The translations under genes were made by a program, and so were the position numbers. From Sphingobium fuliginis (GTDB taxonomy: Bacteria > Pseudomonadota > Alphaproteobacteria > Sphingomonadales > Sphingomonadaceae), in contig NZ_SEON01000007.1 of NCBI RefSeq assembly GCF_004152845.1, positions 124,001-188,000 of the forward strand: a stretch of 64,000 nt of DNA. The letters run 5' to 3'. The notes beneath the pieces were generated by a model. That model was not told the origin of the DNA. It saw only the letters and a list, made by a program, of their open reading frames with translations, and ran no database searches. The stretch's first letter is position 1; every line of letters begins with the position of its first letter. Below, one piece after another: positions 24,614-32,530 of the stretch.

Positions 24614-25522
24614 CTATAAGCGCTCCCGCATCTCCCGCGTCACCTCCTCCAGAAAATCCGCCGCCGCCCGCACCCTGGGCAGCCTCTGCAGATCGGCATG
24701 CATCACCAGCCAATAGCTGCGCCACACCTCCATCGACTCCGGCATCGACTCCGGCATCGACTCCGGAAACAACTGCACCAGCCGCTCGTCCTCCGCCGCC
24801 GCGAAGACGTGCAGCACGCCCAGCCCCATCCCCGCCGCCACCGCCGCATGCTGCGCGGCGCTGGAACTGGCGCGGAAGACGATGGCCGCGCCGGGCAACA
24901 GCTGGTCCAGCGCGATCATCTCCGCGAACCCGGCCAGTTCCTCGATATAGGAAACGAAGACATGACGGCTCAGGTCGCCCCGCCCCGTCGGCACCCCCTC
25001 CCGCGCCAGATAGGCTTTCGACGCATAGAGGCCCAGGCGGTAATCGGCCAGCTTGCGGGTCACGAACCGTCCCTTGGGTGGCGGTTTCAGCATCACGGCG
25101 ATCTCCGCCTCCCGCCGCGACAGGCTGGCCGCCTTGCTTTCGGACGCAAGCTCCAGCGTCAGGCGCGGATGGCGCTCCCGCAACTCGGCCACGCGCGGCG
25201 CGATCAGATGGCTGGCAAAGGCCTCCGGCGTGGCGAGCCGCACCGTCCCCTCCACCTCCCGGTCGCGCCCCGCGACGCTGCTCATCGCGGCGAGCAGCTC
25301 GCTCTCGATCCGCTCGGCATGGGAAACCAGCGCGAAGGCGGCGGGCGTGGGCGTCACCCCGCGCGGGCTGCGGTCGAACAGCCGCGCGCCCAGCGTCGCC
25401 TCCATATTGGTCAGGCGCCGGGCGACCGTGCTATGATCCACCCCGACCCGGCGCGCGGCGGCCAGCATGTTGCCCTCCCGCATCACGGCCAGGAACAGGC
25501 GCAGTTCGTCGGAATTCAGCAT
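24614..25522 (-). CDS. LysR-family transcriptional regulator
   Basis: A 302-residue LysR regulator. The N-terminal winged HTH reads ELRLFLAVMREGNMLAAARR, then VGVDHSTVARRLTNMEATLG; the effector domain follows. ATG 25522 is used, as the longer start is a TTG with no ribosome site. Three in-frame copies of a 12-base repeat add PESMPESMPESM near residue 260. It is divergent from mmsA, its likely target. It is not an obvious CatR, although a CatR-like site exists upstream of catB. Confidence 0.9.
   Translation of the reverse strand: MLNSDELRLFLAVMREGNMLAAARRVGVDHSTVARRLTNMEATLGARLFDRSPRGVTPTPAAFALVSHAERIESELLAAMSSVAGRDREVEGTVRLATPEAFASHLIAPRVAELRERHPRLTLELASESKAASLSRREAEIAVMLKPPPKGRFVTRKLADYRLGLYASKAYLAREGVPTGRGDLSRHVFVSYIEELAGFAEMIALDQLLPGAAIVFRASSSAAQHAAVAAGMGLGVLHVFAAAEDERLVQLFPESMPESMPESMEVWRSYWLVMHADLQRLPRVRAAADFLEEVTREMRERL
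24731..24766. repeat. 12-bp tandem repeat in the lysR-type gene
   Basis: Three exact copies of CATCGACTCCGG at 24731-24742, 24743-24754 and 24755-24766, adding ESMP-type residues in frame. The copies are identical, which suggests recent expansion. Confidence 0.85.
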
Positions 25523-25622
25523 GGGCAAATCCGCACAACCAATGTGTCCACATACCCGTATATCTGCAAAGCTGACCCGTCTATACCAAAGCCATCCACC
25601 GGCAGGAGAGGAAACCGGAAAA
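25523..25622. promoter_or_regulatory. Divergent promoter region of lysR-type gene and mmsA
   Basis: The 100 bases between the two starts are visibly more AT-rich than the flanking genes, with TGTGTCCACATACCCGTATA near the middle. LysR-type regulators usually bind such divergent gaps. I see no perfect T-N11-A palindrome, so the exact site is open. AGGAGAGG at 25604-25611 is the mmsA ribosome site. Confidence 0.4.
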
Positions 25623-27122
25623 ATGCGTTCAATTACTCATTTCATTCATGGACAATCCGCCCCGCTCGCCGGCGCCCGCCTGTCCGACGTGCTGAACCCC
25701 GCCACCGGCGCGGTCCAGGCGCAGGTCGAACTCGCCACCGCCGCCCATCTCCAGAAGGCGGTGGATTCCGCCCTCGCCGCCCAGCCCGAATGGGCCGCCA
25801 CCAACCCGCAGCGCCGCGCCCGCGTCATGTTCCGCTTCAAGGAACTGATCGAACAGAATATGGACGAACTGGCCGTCCTGCTCTCCTCCGAACATGGCAA
25901 GGTCGTCGCTGATGCCAGGGGCGACATCCAGCGCGGCCTGGAAGTCGTCGAATTCGCCTGCGGCATCCCCCATCTGCTGAAGGGCGAATACACCCAGGGC
26001 GCGGGTCCGGGCATCGACGTCTATTCCATGCGCCAGCCGCTGGGCATCGCCGCTGGCATCACCCCCTTCAACTTCCCCGCGATGATCCCCCTCTGGATGA
26101 GCGCCATGGCCATCGCCTGCGGCAACGCCTTCATCCTCAAGCCCTCGGAACGCGACCCCTCCGTCCCGGTGCGCCTCGCTGAACTCGCCATGGAGGCAGG
26201 CATGCCCGCCGGCATCCTGAACGTCGTCCATGGCGACAAGGAGATGGTCGACGCCATTCTCGACCATCCCGCCATCAAGGCGGTCAGCTTCGTCGGATCG
26301 TCCGACATCGCCAATTACGTCTATGCCCGCGGCGCGCAGAACGGCAAGCGCGTGCAGGCGATGGGCGGCGCCAAGAATCATGGCATCATCCTGCCCGACG
26401 CCGACATGGATCAGGCAGTGGCCGACATCGTTGGCGCGGCCTATGGTTCGGCGGGCGAACGCTGCATGGCGCTGCCGGTGGTCGTACCGGTGGGCGAGGC
26501 GACCGCTGACGCCTTCCGCGCCAAGCTGCTGGACGCCATCGAAACGCTGCGCCCCGGCATCCCTACCGATCCCGACGCGCAATATGGCCCGCTCGTCACC
26601 GGCGTGCACAAGGCCCGTGTCGAAAGCTATATCCAGATGGCCGCCGACGAAGGCGCGGAGATCGTGGTCGACGGGCGCGGCTTCTCGCTTCAGGGCTATG
26701 AGGAGGGCTTCTATCTCGCCCCGACGCTGATCGACCGGGTAACGCCGCAGATGAAAAGCTATCAGGACGAGATTTTCGGCCCGGTGCTCCAGATCCTGCG
26801 CGCCCAGAGCTTCGAGGAGGCGCTCAGCTATCCGTCGAAGCATCAATATGGCAATGGCGTCGCCATCTTCACCCGCAACGGCGACTATGCGCGCAAATTC
26901 GCCGCCGATGTCGAAGTCGGCATGGTCGGCATCAACGTGCCGATCCCGGTGCCGGTCGCCTATCACAGCTTCGGCGGCTGGAAGCGTTCGGGCTTCGGCG
27001 ATCTCGACCAGTATGGCATGGACGGCGTGCGCTTCTACACCCGCACCAAGAAGATCACACAGCGCTGGCCCGATGGCGGCGCGGTGATCGACCAGAGCTT
27101 CGTCATCCCGACGATGCGATAG
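25623..27122 (+). CDS. mmsA: Methylmalonate-semialdehyde dehydrogenase (CoA-acylating)
   Basis: A 499-residue aldehyde dehydrogenase that turns methylmalonate or malonate semialdehyde plus CoA and NAD into propionyl- or acetyl-CoA. MmsA signatures are GITPFNFPAMIPLWM near 143, MGGAKNHGIILPDAD near 245 and the catalytic Cys in GSAGERCMALPV near 283. The CoA-acylating branch lacks the usual general-base Glu, consistent with AMGGAKNH here. It normally acts in valine or inositol breakdown; no other such gene is visible. Divergent from a LysR regulator. Confidence 0.93.
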   Translation: MRSITHFIHGQSAPLAGARLSDVLNPATGAVQAQVELATAAHLQKAVDSALAAQPEWAATNPQRRARVMFRFKELIEQNMDELAVLLSSEHGKVVADARGDIQRGLEVVEFACGIPHLLKGEYTQGAGPGIDVYSMRQPLGIAAGITPFNFPAMIPLWMSAMAIACGNAFILKPSERDPSVPVRLAELAMEAGMPAGILNVVHGDKEMVDAILDHPAIKAVSFVGSSDIANYVYARGAQNGKRVQAMGGAKNHGIILPDADMDQAVADIVGAAYGSAGERCMALPVVVPVGEATADAFRAKLLDAIETLRPGIPTDPDAQYGPLVTGVHKARVESYIQMAADEGAEIVVDGRGFSLQGYEEGFYLAPTLIDRVTPQMKSYQDEIFGPVLQILRAQSFEEALSYPSKHQYGNGVAIFTRNGDYARKFAADVEVGMVGINVPIPVPVAYHSFGGWKRSGFGDLDQYGMDGVRFYTRTKKITQRWPDGGAVIDQSFVIPTMR

Positions 27123-27136
27123 GCTTCTGCCCGGCA

Positions 27137-27168
27137 GGGGAACGGAAGCGCCCGCTTGTCCGTTCCCC
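27137..27168 (+). terminator. Strong hairpin after mmsA
   Basis: Outer arms GGGGAACGG (27137-27145) and CCGTTCCCC (27160-27168) enclose an inner AAGCG-cc-CGCTT stem. It starts 15 bases after the mmsA stop and fits a terminator, though no T-run follows. It ends only seven bases before the ATG of the next gene, so it could also restrain that gene's translation. Confidence 0.6.
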
Positions 27169-27174
27169 AGGGTG

Positions 27175-27948
27175 ATGAGCCAGTACCCCGTCACCTTCGA
27201 TCCCCCGCCGGAGGCTGCCGAATTCTACGCCGAAAGCCTTGCGCATCTGGTGGAATCCGGCATCCCGTTCATGCTGTCGGGCACCTATGCGCTGGGATGC
27301 CATACCGGCATCATGCGGCCGACCAAGGATCTGGACGTCTTCTGCAAGCCCGGCGACGCGCCCCGCATCCTCGCTTATTTCAAGGCGCTGGGACATCGCG
27401 TCGAATTCGAGGATGAACGCTGGATCGGCAAGGTCTGGCGCGACGGCAATTTCTTCGACGTCATCTACAACATCTCCTCCGCCAGCCTGCCCGTGACGGA
27501 GGAATGGTTCCGCGATGTCTCCCATGCGGAGGTCTATGGCACGACGGTGCGGATCACGCCGCCGACCGAATTCATCCTCTCGAAGGTCTTCATCCAGGAC
27601 CGCTACCGCTATGACGGCGCGGACGTCGCGCATATCATCCTGCGGCAGCATGAACATATCGACTGGCAACGCCTGCTGGACGCGATGGAACTGCACTGGG
27701 AAGTGCTGCTCATCCACCTGCTGAACTTCCGCTTCATCTATCCGACGGAACGCCATTGCATTCCGCTCTGGCTGTTCGAGGAATTGCTGGGGCGCTTGCA
27801 GACCCGCGCCGAACTGCCTGTCCCCAATCTGCGGGTGTGCCGGGGACGGCTGCTGTCGCCGCGCGACTATCTGGTCGACATCACCGATTGGGGCTTTGCC
27901 GACGTGGTCGGCAAGGGGCTGGAGGAGAGCCATGATCGCAACCAGTGA
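27175..27948 (+). CDS. Nucleotidyltransferase-fold protein, unknown target
   Basis: A 257-residue protein with the nucleotidyltransferase core: SGTYALGCHTGIMRPTKDLDVF near 35-57 supplies the GS motif and the DxD metal-binding pair. The later part has no family I recognise. ATG 27175 (or GTG 27172) has no properly spaced ribosome site, and a strong hairpin abuts it. The 3' end overlaps the metallophosphoesterase gene by 17 bases, so the two are expressed together. A nucleotide-adding enzyme with a matching phosphoesterase is a plausible reading, but the target is unknown. Confidence 0.7.
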   Translation: MSQYPVTFDPPPEAAEFYAESLAHLVESGIPFMLSGTYALGCHTGIMRPTKDLDVFCKPGDAPRILAYFKALGHRVEFEDERWIGKVWRDGNFFDVIYNISSASLPVTEEWFRDVSHAEVYGTTVRITPPTEFILSKVFIQDRYRYDGADVAHIILRQHEHIDWQRLLDAMELHWEVLLIHLLNFRFIYPTERHCIPLWLFEELLGRLQTRAELPVPNLRVCRGRLLSPRDYLVDITDWGFADVVGKGLEESHDRNQ

Positions 27949-28675
27949 GCCGCGGCCCAAGGACAGCCTTGTCCTCGCCGCCGTCGGGGACCTACATGTC
28001 ACCGATGCGTCCGAACATCGCTACCGCGCCATGTTCGAGGAGATTTCGGCTCAGGCGGACATATTGGCGCTATGCGGCGACCTCACCAATTTCGGCAAGA
28101 CGCGGGAGGCCGAAATACTGGCCGAAGACCTGCGAAGCTGCACCATTCCGACGGTCGCGGTACTGGGCAATCACGACCATGAATGCGGCCAGCCTGAGGT
28201 CGTGGCGCAGATATTGCGCGGCGCGGGCGTGACCGTGCTGGACGATCAGGCGGTCGAGATAAAGGGCATCGGCTTTGCCGGGGTAAAGGGCTTTGTCGGC
28301 GGTTTCGGCCGGGGGGAGCTTGGCGCTTTCGGGGAAAGCGCGATCAAGGGCTTCGTCGAGGAATCGATCAACGAGGCACGCAAACTGGAAAATGCGCTGC
28401 GATCCCTGCGGACGGAACGGACCGTGGCCGTGCTGCACTATGCGCCGGTGGTGGACACGGTGCAGGGGGAGCCGCAGGAGATTTTCCCCTTTCTCGGTTC
28501 CTCACGGCTGGCCGAGGCGATCGACAGGTTCGACAATGTCCGCTTCGCCGTCCACGGCCACGCTCATCGCGGCGCCTTTGAGGGGAAAACGCCCGGCGGC
28601 GTTCCGGTCTATAATTGCGCGCAGTTCGTCCTGTCGGAGCGGTTCGACCGTCCCTACGCGCTGATCGCCATTTGA
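27932..28675 (+). CDS. Metallophosphoesterase
   Basis: A 247-residue calcineurin-type phosphoesterase with all motifs in order: GDLHV near residue 16, CGDLTNFGK near 46, LGNHDHE near 76, LHYAPVVD near 172 and HGHAHRG near 208. These bind two metals, so the site looks intact. ATG 27932 follows GGAGGAG and lies inside the nucleotidyltransferase gene. Substrate unknown. Its 3' end overlaps the convergent PepSY gene by 22 bases. Confidence 0.87.
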   Translation: MIATSEPRPKDSLVLAAVGDLHVTDASEHRYRAMFEEISAQADILALCGDLTNFGKTREAEILAEDLRSCTIPTVAVLGNHDHECGQPEVVAQILRGAGVTVLDDQAVEIKGIGFAGVKGFVGGFGRGELGAFGESAIKGFVEESINEARKLENALRSLRTERTVAVLHYAPVVDTVQGEPQEIFPFLGSSRLAEAIDRFDNVRFAVHGHAHRGAFEGKTPGGVPVYNCAQFVLSERFDRPYALIAI

Positions 28676-29736
28676 CGAGCACGCGCCGGTTTTACGGGAC
28701 GCCTGAACCAGAAGGTCCAGACTGTCAGCGTGCCGAGCAGCGTCATCGCCAGGCCCGACAGGGTCATGACCAGCCTGAACGCCAGACCGCCGACCTTCGC
28801 CGCGTGGAGCGGGTAGAGCAGATTATAGCCCTTCACCGCCATCGGCAGCGTCGCGGCATCGCGCGCCGCAACCAGCGCGCCGCTGTCCGCCGCGAACCAG
28901 AGGGTGGTGCGGCCATTGGGCAGCCATTCCTGCGGCCGCCGCATGCGGATTGCGATCAACCCATTATCCTTGCGCGGCAGGCTGAGGCTGCGCAACTCCG
29001 CATCGGGAAAGCGCGCCTTGGCCGTCATGACCATGGCCGCCCAGTCAAGCCCTTCGCCGAGTTTGGCGTCGCGCGGCGGCGGTGGAGCGAGCGCCTTGTC
29101 GATCTGCGCTGGCGCCCCCGGCCCGAACAGCAGCGCCGCCATCGGCCGGAACACCAGCACGGCCCCTGTGACCAGCGACAGCAGCAGCAGCGGCGCGACG
29201 ACGACGCCCAGATCGCGGTGATGCCGCACGATCGCAGGGCGGCTCATCCGCGCCGGCCATAGGCGCCATTCGAAAGTCCGCCGCGTGCGCCACCAGAGGA
29301 TGAGGCCGGTGAACACGAAGAACAGGCCGCAAAGCGCGGCGATGCCGATCACCCAATCGCCCGTCTCGCCGGAAAAGAGATGATGGTGGAAGTCGAACAG
29401 CCAGAGTTCGGGCCGCTCCCACTGGCTGCTCCACCGCGTCACCATGGCACCCCGCTGGTCTGCATAGGCGCCGCCGCCATTGTCGAACAGCAGCTTCAGC
29501 AACCCGAAATCATCGGACGCATAGCTGATCGACTGGGGCCGTCCCGCCGGATCGGCCATGATGCGCTGCGTCGTCTCGGCCAGTTGGCGGACATCCTCCA
29601 CGCGCGGGTCGCCGGCATGGGGCGCCAGGGTCCAGGCATTTTTATGCACCAGCAACGCGCCGCTAAGGCCCAGAAGGGCGAGCAGCAGCCCGATCAGCCC
29701 GCCGGTCCAGCGATGGAGGGTGTCGATCAGCTTCAC
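28654..29736 (-). CDS. PepSY-domain inner-membrane protein
   Basis: A 360-residue membrane protein with four likely transmembrane helices: LIGLLLALLGLSGALLV near 14, IGIAALCGLFFVFTGLIL near 131, VVVAPLLLLSLVTGAVLV near 179 and LVMTLSGLAMTLLGTLTV near 326. The first helix pair around HRWTGGLIG and the FDFHHHLFSGETGDW motif are typical of PepSY_TM proteins paired with siderophore receptors, some acting as ferric-siderophore reductases. It starts with GTG 29736, sharing a base with the receptor's stop. The role in iron release is family inference. Confidence 0.86.
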   Translation of the reverse strand: MKLIDTLHRWTGGLIGLLLALLGLSGALLVHKNAWTLAPHAGDPRVEDVRQLAETTQRIMADPAGRPQSISYASDDFGLLKLLFDNGGGAYADQRGAMVTRWSSQWERPELWLFDFHHHLFSGETGDWVIGIAALCGLFFVFTGLILWWRTRRTFEWRLWPARMSRPAIVRHHRDLGVVVAPLLLLSLVTGAVLVFRPMAALLFGPGAPAQIDKALAPPPPRDAKLGEGLDWAAMVMTAKARFPDAELRSLSLPRKDNGLIAIRMRRPQEWLPNGRTTLWFAADSGALVAARDAATLPMAVKGYNLLYPLHAAKVGGLAFRLVMTLSGLAMTLLGTLTVWTFWFRRPVKPARARQMAISA

Positions 29737-31886
29737 TAGAACCTATAGTCCCATGAGAGGGTGAAATTGCGGCCGCGTCCCGCGAAATAATGGGCGTTGT
29801 CATTGGGCCGGACGGTCTGGCTGTAATAATCGATGTAGAATGTGTCGAAGATATTCTGCGCCGCGAGCGTCAATGCCCCGAACCGGGTCTGGTAACGCAG
29901 CGACAGATCGGTCACGTCATAGCCGTCGAACCGGTAGAGCGGCGGATAGGCGCCCGGCGTCCGTTCGAACTGCCGGGACAGGAAGAATTGCGTCTGGATG
30001 CGCGCTGAAACCGGACCGTGCACATAGCTGGCGGCCAGGTTCAGACGGTCAGGCGAGATATTGGCGCCGTCCAGATCGCGATCCACCTTGTCGATGCCAT
30101 TGTCCGATCCGTCGGTGCGACCGATCAGATGGGCATAGCCGGTCGAGAGGGTCAGCCCCGGCAAAGGCGTCCTGGCCGACAGGTTCAGTTCCAGCCCCTG
30201 TATTTCCACCCGCTGACGCTGGACCTCAAACACTCCGCCGCTCTGCACCAGCAGCGATCCGTTCTTGCTGGTCGACCAGAAATAGGCCGCGCTGGCGTCG
30301 ATCGGGCCTCGCTTCACTTCGAATCCGATCTCCCGGTTGTTGGAGACGATCGGGCTGATATTCACATAATCGTCGATGTCGACGCCGGGCGTGGCGACTG
30401 CCCGGGCGATCCGGCCGACATCGGGCACGGTATAGCCCTCGGCATAGCTGGCATAGGCGCGGATGCCGGCCCAGGGTTCCAGGATCACGCCACCATTGAG
30501 CAGCGTATCGCTGAAAGTCGGCCTGCCGCCCGCGACGTCGACGCCCCCGCCATAGGTCCAGAGGGTATGATAGTCGTCGATGCTGATGCGCACATCCTCA
30601 TGACGCAATCCGCCCGCCACGCGCAGCTTCTTGTCGAACAGCGCCAGATTGAACTGGGCGAAGGGCGCGAGGCTGCGATAGTCGGTCGGCGGCACCCAGG
30701 TCCGACCGGTCGCGATCAGCCGCTGTTCGGTCAGGTCATAGAGCGCGTCGAAGCCGATGGTGGCGGTCAGCGCCTCGAACCCCGGCATCGCGCGTTCATA
30801 GCTGATCTTGCCGCCATATTTGCGGCTGCGGTTCTGCGACTGGTCGAACAGCGTATCCCTGGGCGCGATGCGCGGGTCCTGGAAGCTGGCGATCGGCGCC
30901 ACCTCCCCGCCATAGGTGTCGCGCGAGCGGTTGAAGAAGAGCTGGGCGATGAAATTGCCGCCCCACAAATCGCTGTCGGTCAGTGTCACCGCCGCGCTTT
31001 CGGTACGGTTGGTGGCGGGAACGCCCGGCGGCGTGCCGCGCACAGAGGTGGTCGGCCGGTCGACGCGATAGTCACCGTCCGCTGCGACATAATCGCCCTC
31101 TCCCTTCAACTGGAAGCGGCTCATGGTCAGGTCCAGCCGGGCGCTGTCGCTGAGCGCATAGCCGAAGCGGCCGAACAACGACCAACTCCGGCTATCCTGC
31201 GTCTCGCCCTGGGTCAGGTCGGTGCCGACGCGATTGCCATGGCCGTCGTAAAAGGCGCCGCGCTTCTCATAGGCTGCGCCCACCGTCGCATCCCACCGCC
31301 CGGAACGCCAGCCGATCAGCCCCGCCACCTTGCCCCCGATGCCGTCGCTGCGAAAGCCGGTGTCGGCATTGCCCTGCACCAACATCCGGCCGGTCAGTCC
31401 ATCCGCCTGGGGAGGCGCAACGGTCACCTGGTTGACGATGCCGCCCGTGCCGCCGATCCCCTGCAGCGCATTGGAGCCGTAGATCAGCTCCACCCGGTCG
31501 ATGAAGAAAGGATCGATGGTGAAGCCATCCCTCGCTCCGTCGCGCAGCGGAGCGGTCTGCGGAATGCCGTTGATCGCATAAAGCGGCGAGCGGCCGCGCA
31601 GCGTCTCCCCCGCGCCGGACAGCTTCTGCCGCGTCGGCGAGAAGGAGGGGGTCAGCGCGGACACCGCATCGACGATGGACCCGCCGATTGCGACCTGCTG
31701 GTTGAGCGTTTCCTGATCGATGACGTCGATGGTCAGCGGCAGGGCGTTGGCGGGCAGGATCGTGCGCGCCGCAGTCACGATGATCGGGCCGGCATCCTCG
31801 GCTGCAGGTTCGGACTGGGCCAGCGCAGGCTGGCTCAACAGCGCGAGCGCGCTGGTGGCGAACAGGACAGACGAGCGGATATGCAT
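29736..31886 (-). CDS. TonB-dependent siderophore-type receptor
   Basis: A 716-residue outer-membrane receptor: signal peptide SVLFATSALALLSQPALAQ, plug from IIVTAARTILPAN with RVELIYGSNALQGIGGTGG, then a beta barrel ending in ...RNFTLSWDYRF with terminal Phe, as outer-membrane insertion requires. The adjacent PepSY gene points to iron-siderophore uptake. ATG 31886 follows GGGGGAAAGA. A Fur-like sequence lies about 50 bases upstream. Confidence 0.92.
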   Translation of the reverse strand: MHIRSSVLFATSALALLSQPALAQSEPAAEDAGPIIVTAARTILPANALPLTIDVIDQETLNQQVAIGGSIVDAVSALTPSFSPTRQKLSGAGETLRGRSPLYAINGIPQTAPLRDGARDGFTIDPFFIDRVELIYGSNALQGIGGTGGIVNQVTVAPPQADGLTGRMLVQGNADTGFRSDGIGGKVAGLIGWRSGRWDATVGAAYEKRGAFYDGHGNRVGTDLTQGETQDSRSWSLFGRFGYALSDSARLDLTMSRFQLKGEGDYVAADGDYRVDRPTTSVRGTPPGVPATNRTESAAVTLTDSDLWGGNFIAQLFFNRSRDTYGGEVAPIASFQDPRIAPRDTLFDQSQNRSRKYGGKISYERAMPGFEALTATIGFDALYDLTEQRLIATGRTWVPPTDYRSLAPFAQFNLALFDKKLRVAGGLRHEDVRISIDDYHTLWTYGGGVDVAGGRPTFSDTLLNGGVILEPWAGIRAYASYAEGYTVPDVGRIARAVATPGVDIDDYVNISPIVSNNREIGFEVKRGPIDASAAYFWSTSKNGSLLVQSGGVFEVQRQRVEIQGLELNLSARTPLPGLTLSTGYAHLIGRTDGSDNGIDKVDRDLDGANISPDRLNLAASYVHGPVSARIQTQFFLSRQFERTPGAYPPLYRFDGYDVTDLSLRYQTRFGALTLAAQNIFDTFYIDYYSQTVRPNDNAHYFAGRGRNFTLSWDYRF

Positions 31887-31934
31887 TCTTTCCCCCATAA
31901 GGCTGCTCGTCCGCTAGCCAAATGAGCAGGATGT

Positions 31935-31949
31935 TGCAAGTCATTAGCA
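31935..31949. promoter_or_regulatory. Possible Fur-like box
   Basis: TGCAAGTCATTAGCA is an imperfect 7-1-7 inverted repeat matching the Fur pattern TGATAAT-N-ATTATCA at 10 of 14 positions by eye. It lies 49 bases before the receptor start. The match is partial and untested. Confidence 0.4.
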
Positions 31950-31989
31950 GCATAAGAAGGGTGTTTTGCGGGTCGGGCCTGCGTGCACC

Positions 31990-32385
31990 CTAGCTTTCGA
32001 TCAACGCTTTCAAGGCCTTCAGGTCGCGGTTGATCCAGCGGATGTCGGCGGCGAATCGGTCATCGTCCATGTCCGGTTGGCGGAACAGCGTGAGCATGAC
32101 TTCCGCCCCTTCGCCATTCTGCACGACGCGCAGCGGGACAAACACCTCCTCGCCGTTGCCCAGGTCGACATGATGATCCATCACGCCATAGACATTATGC
32201 GGCGTGAAGCGGATGCGGATCGGCCCTTCAGGGCCATCGGCCAGCCAGTGCGCGCCTTCCTGCCGCAAGCCGGATTCGGCAAGGCCCGACGCCCAGCGCG
32301 GGAAATATTCCGGCCGCCAGATGATTTCGTAAAGTGCGCGCCAATCGCGGGCGATGGTGATGCTGAAGGTCCGGGCGGGCAGCAT
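31990..32385 (-). CDS. SRPBCC (START-like) family protein
   Basis: A 131-residue protein that looks like a polyketide cyclase/START-type ligand-binding fold: FSITIARDWRALYEIIWRPEYFPRWASGL at the start, then alternating strands such as IRIRFTPHNVYGVMDHHVDL and AEVMLTLFRQPDMDDDRFAADI before a C-terminal helix. ATG 32385 follows TGGAGAGC. Such proteins bind hydrophobic molecules; the ligand is unknown. It lies between an iron-uptake pair and an EF-G paralogue with no clear link. Confidence 0.7.
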   Translation of the reverse strand: MLPARTFSITIARDWRALYEIIWRPEYFPRWASGLAESGLRQEGAHWLADGPEGPIRIRFTPHNVYGVMDHHVDLGNGEEVFVPLRVVQNGEGAEVMLTLFRQPDMDDDRFAADIRWINRDLKALKALIES

Positions 32386-32530
32386 GTCGCTCTCCAATGA
32401 ATCGTTGCGCGGGGCCATAGCATGGGATGGACGATCTCGCCCTTGCGTTCCGGCCGATATGGGACGAACATCCCTGCTTCCAAGCGACCGGCTTCATCAA
32501 GAGAGACGGATGGATTGGAGGAGAGCCAGG

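Noticed and set aside
24614..25522. The LysR gene as CatR, regulator of the cat operon
   Set aside because: It is 12 kb from catB, divergent from mmsA and shows no feature specific to CatM/CatR. The site at 12724 proves only that some LysR protein may bind there.
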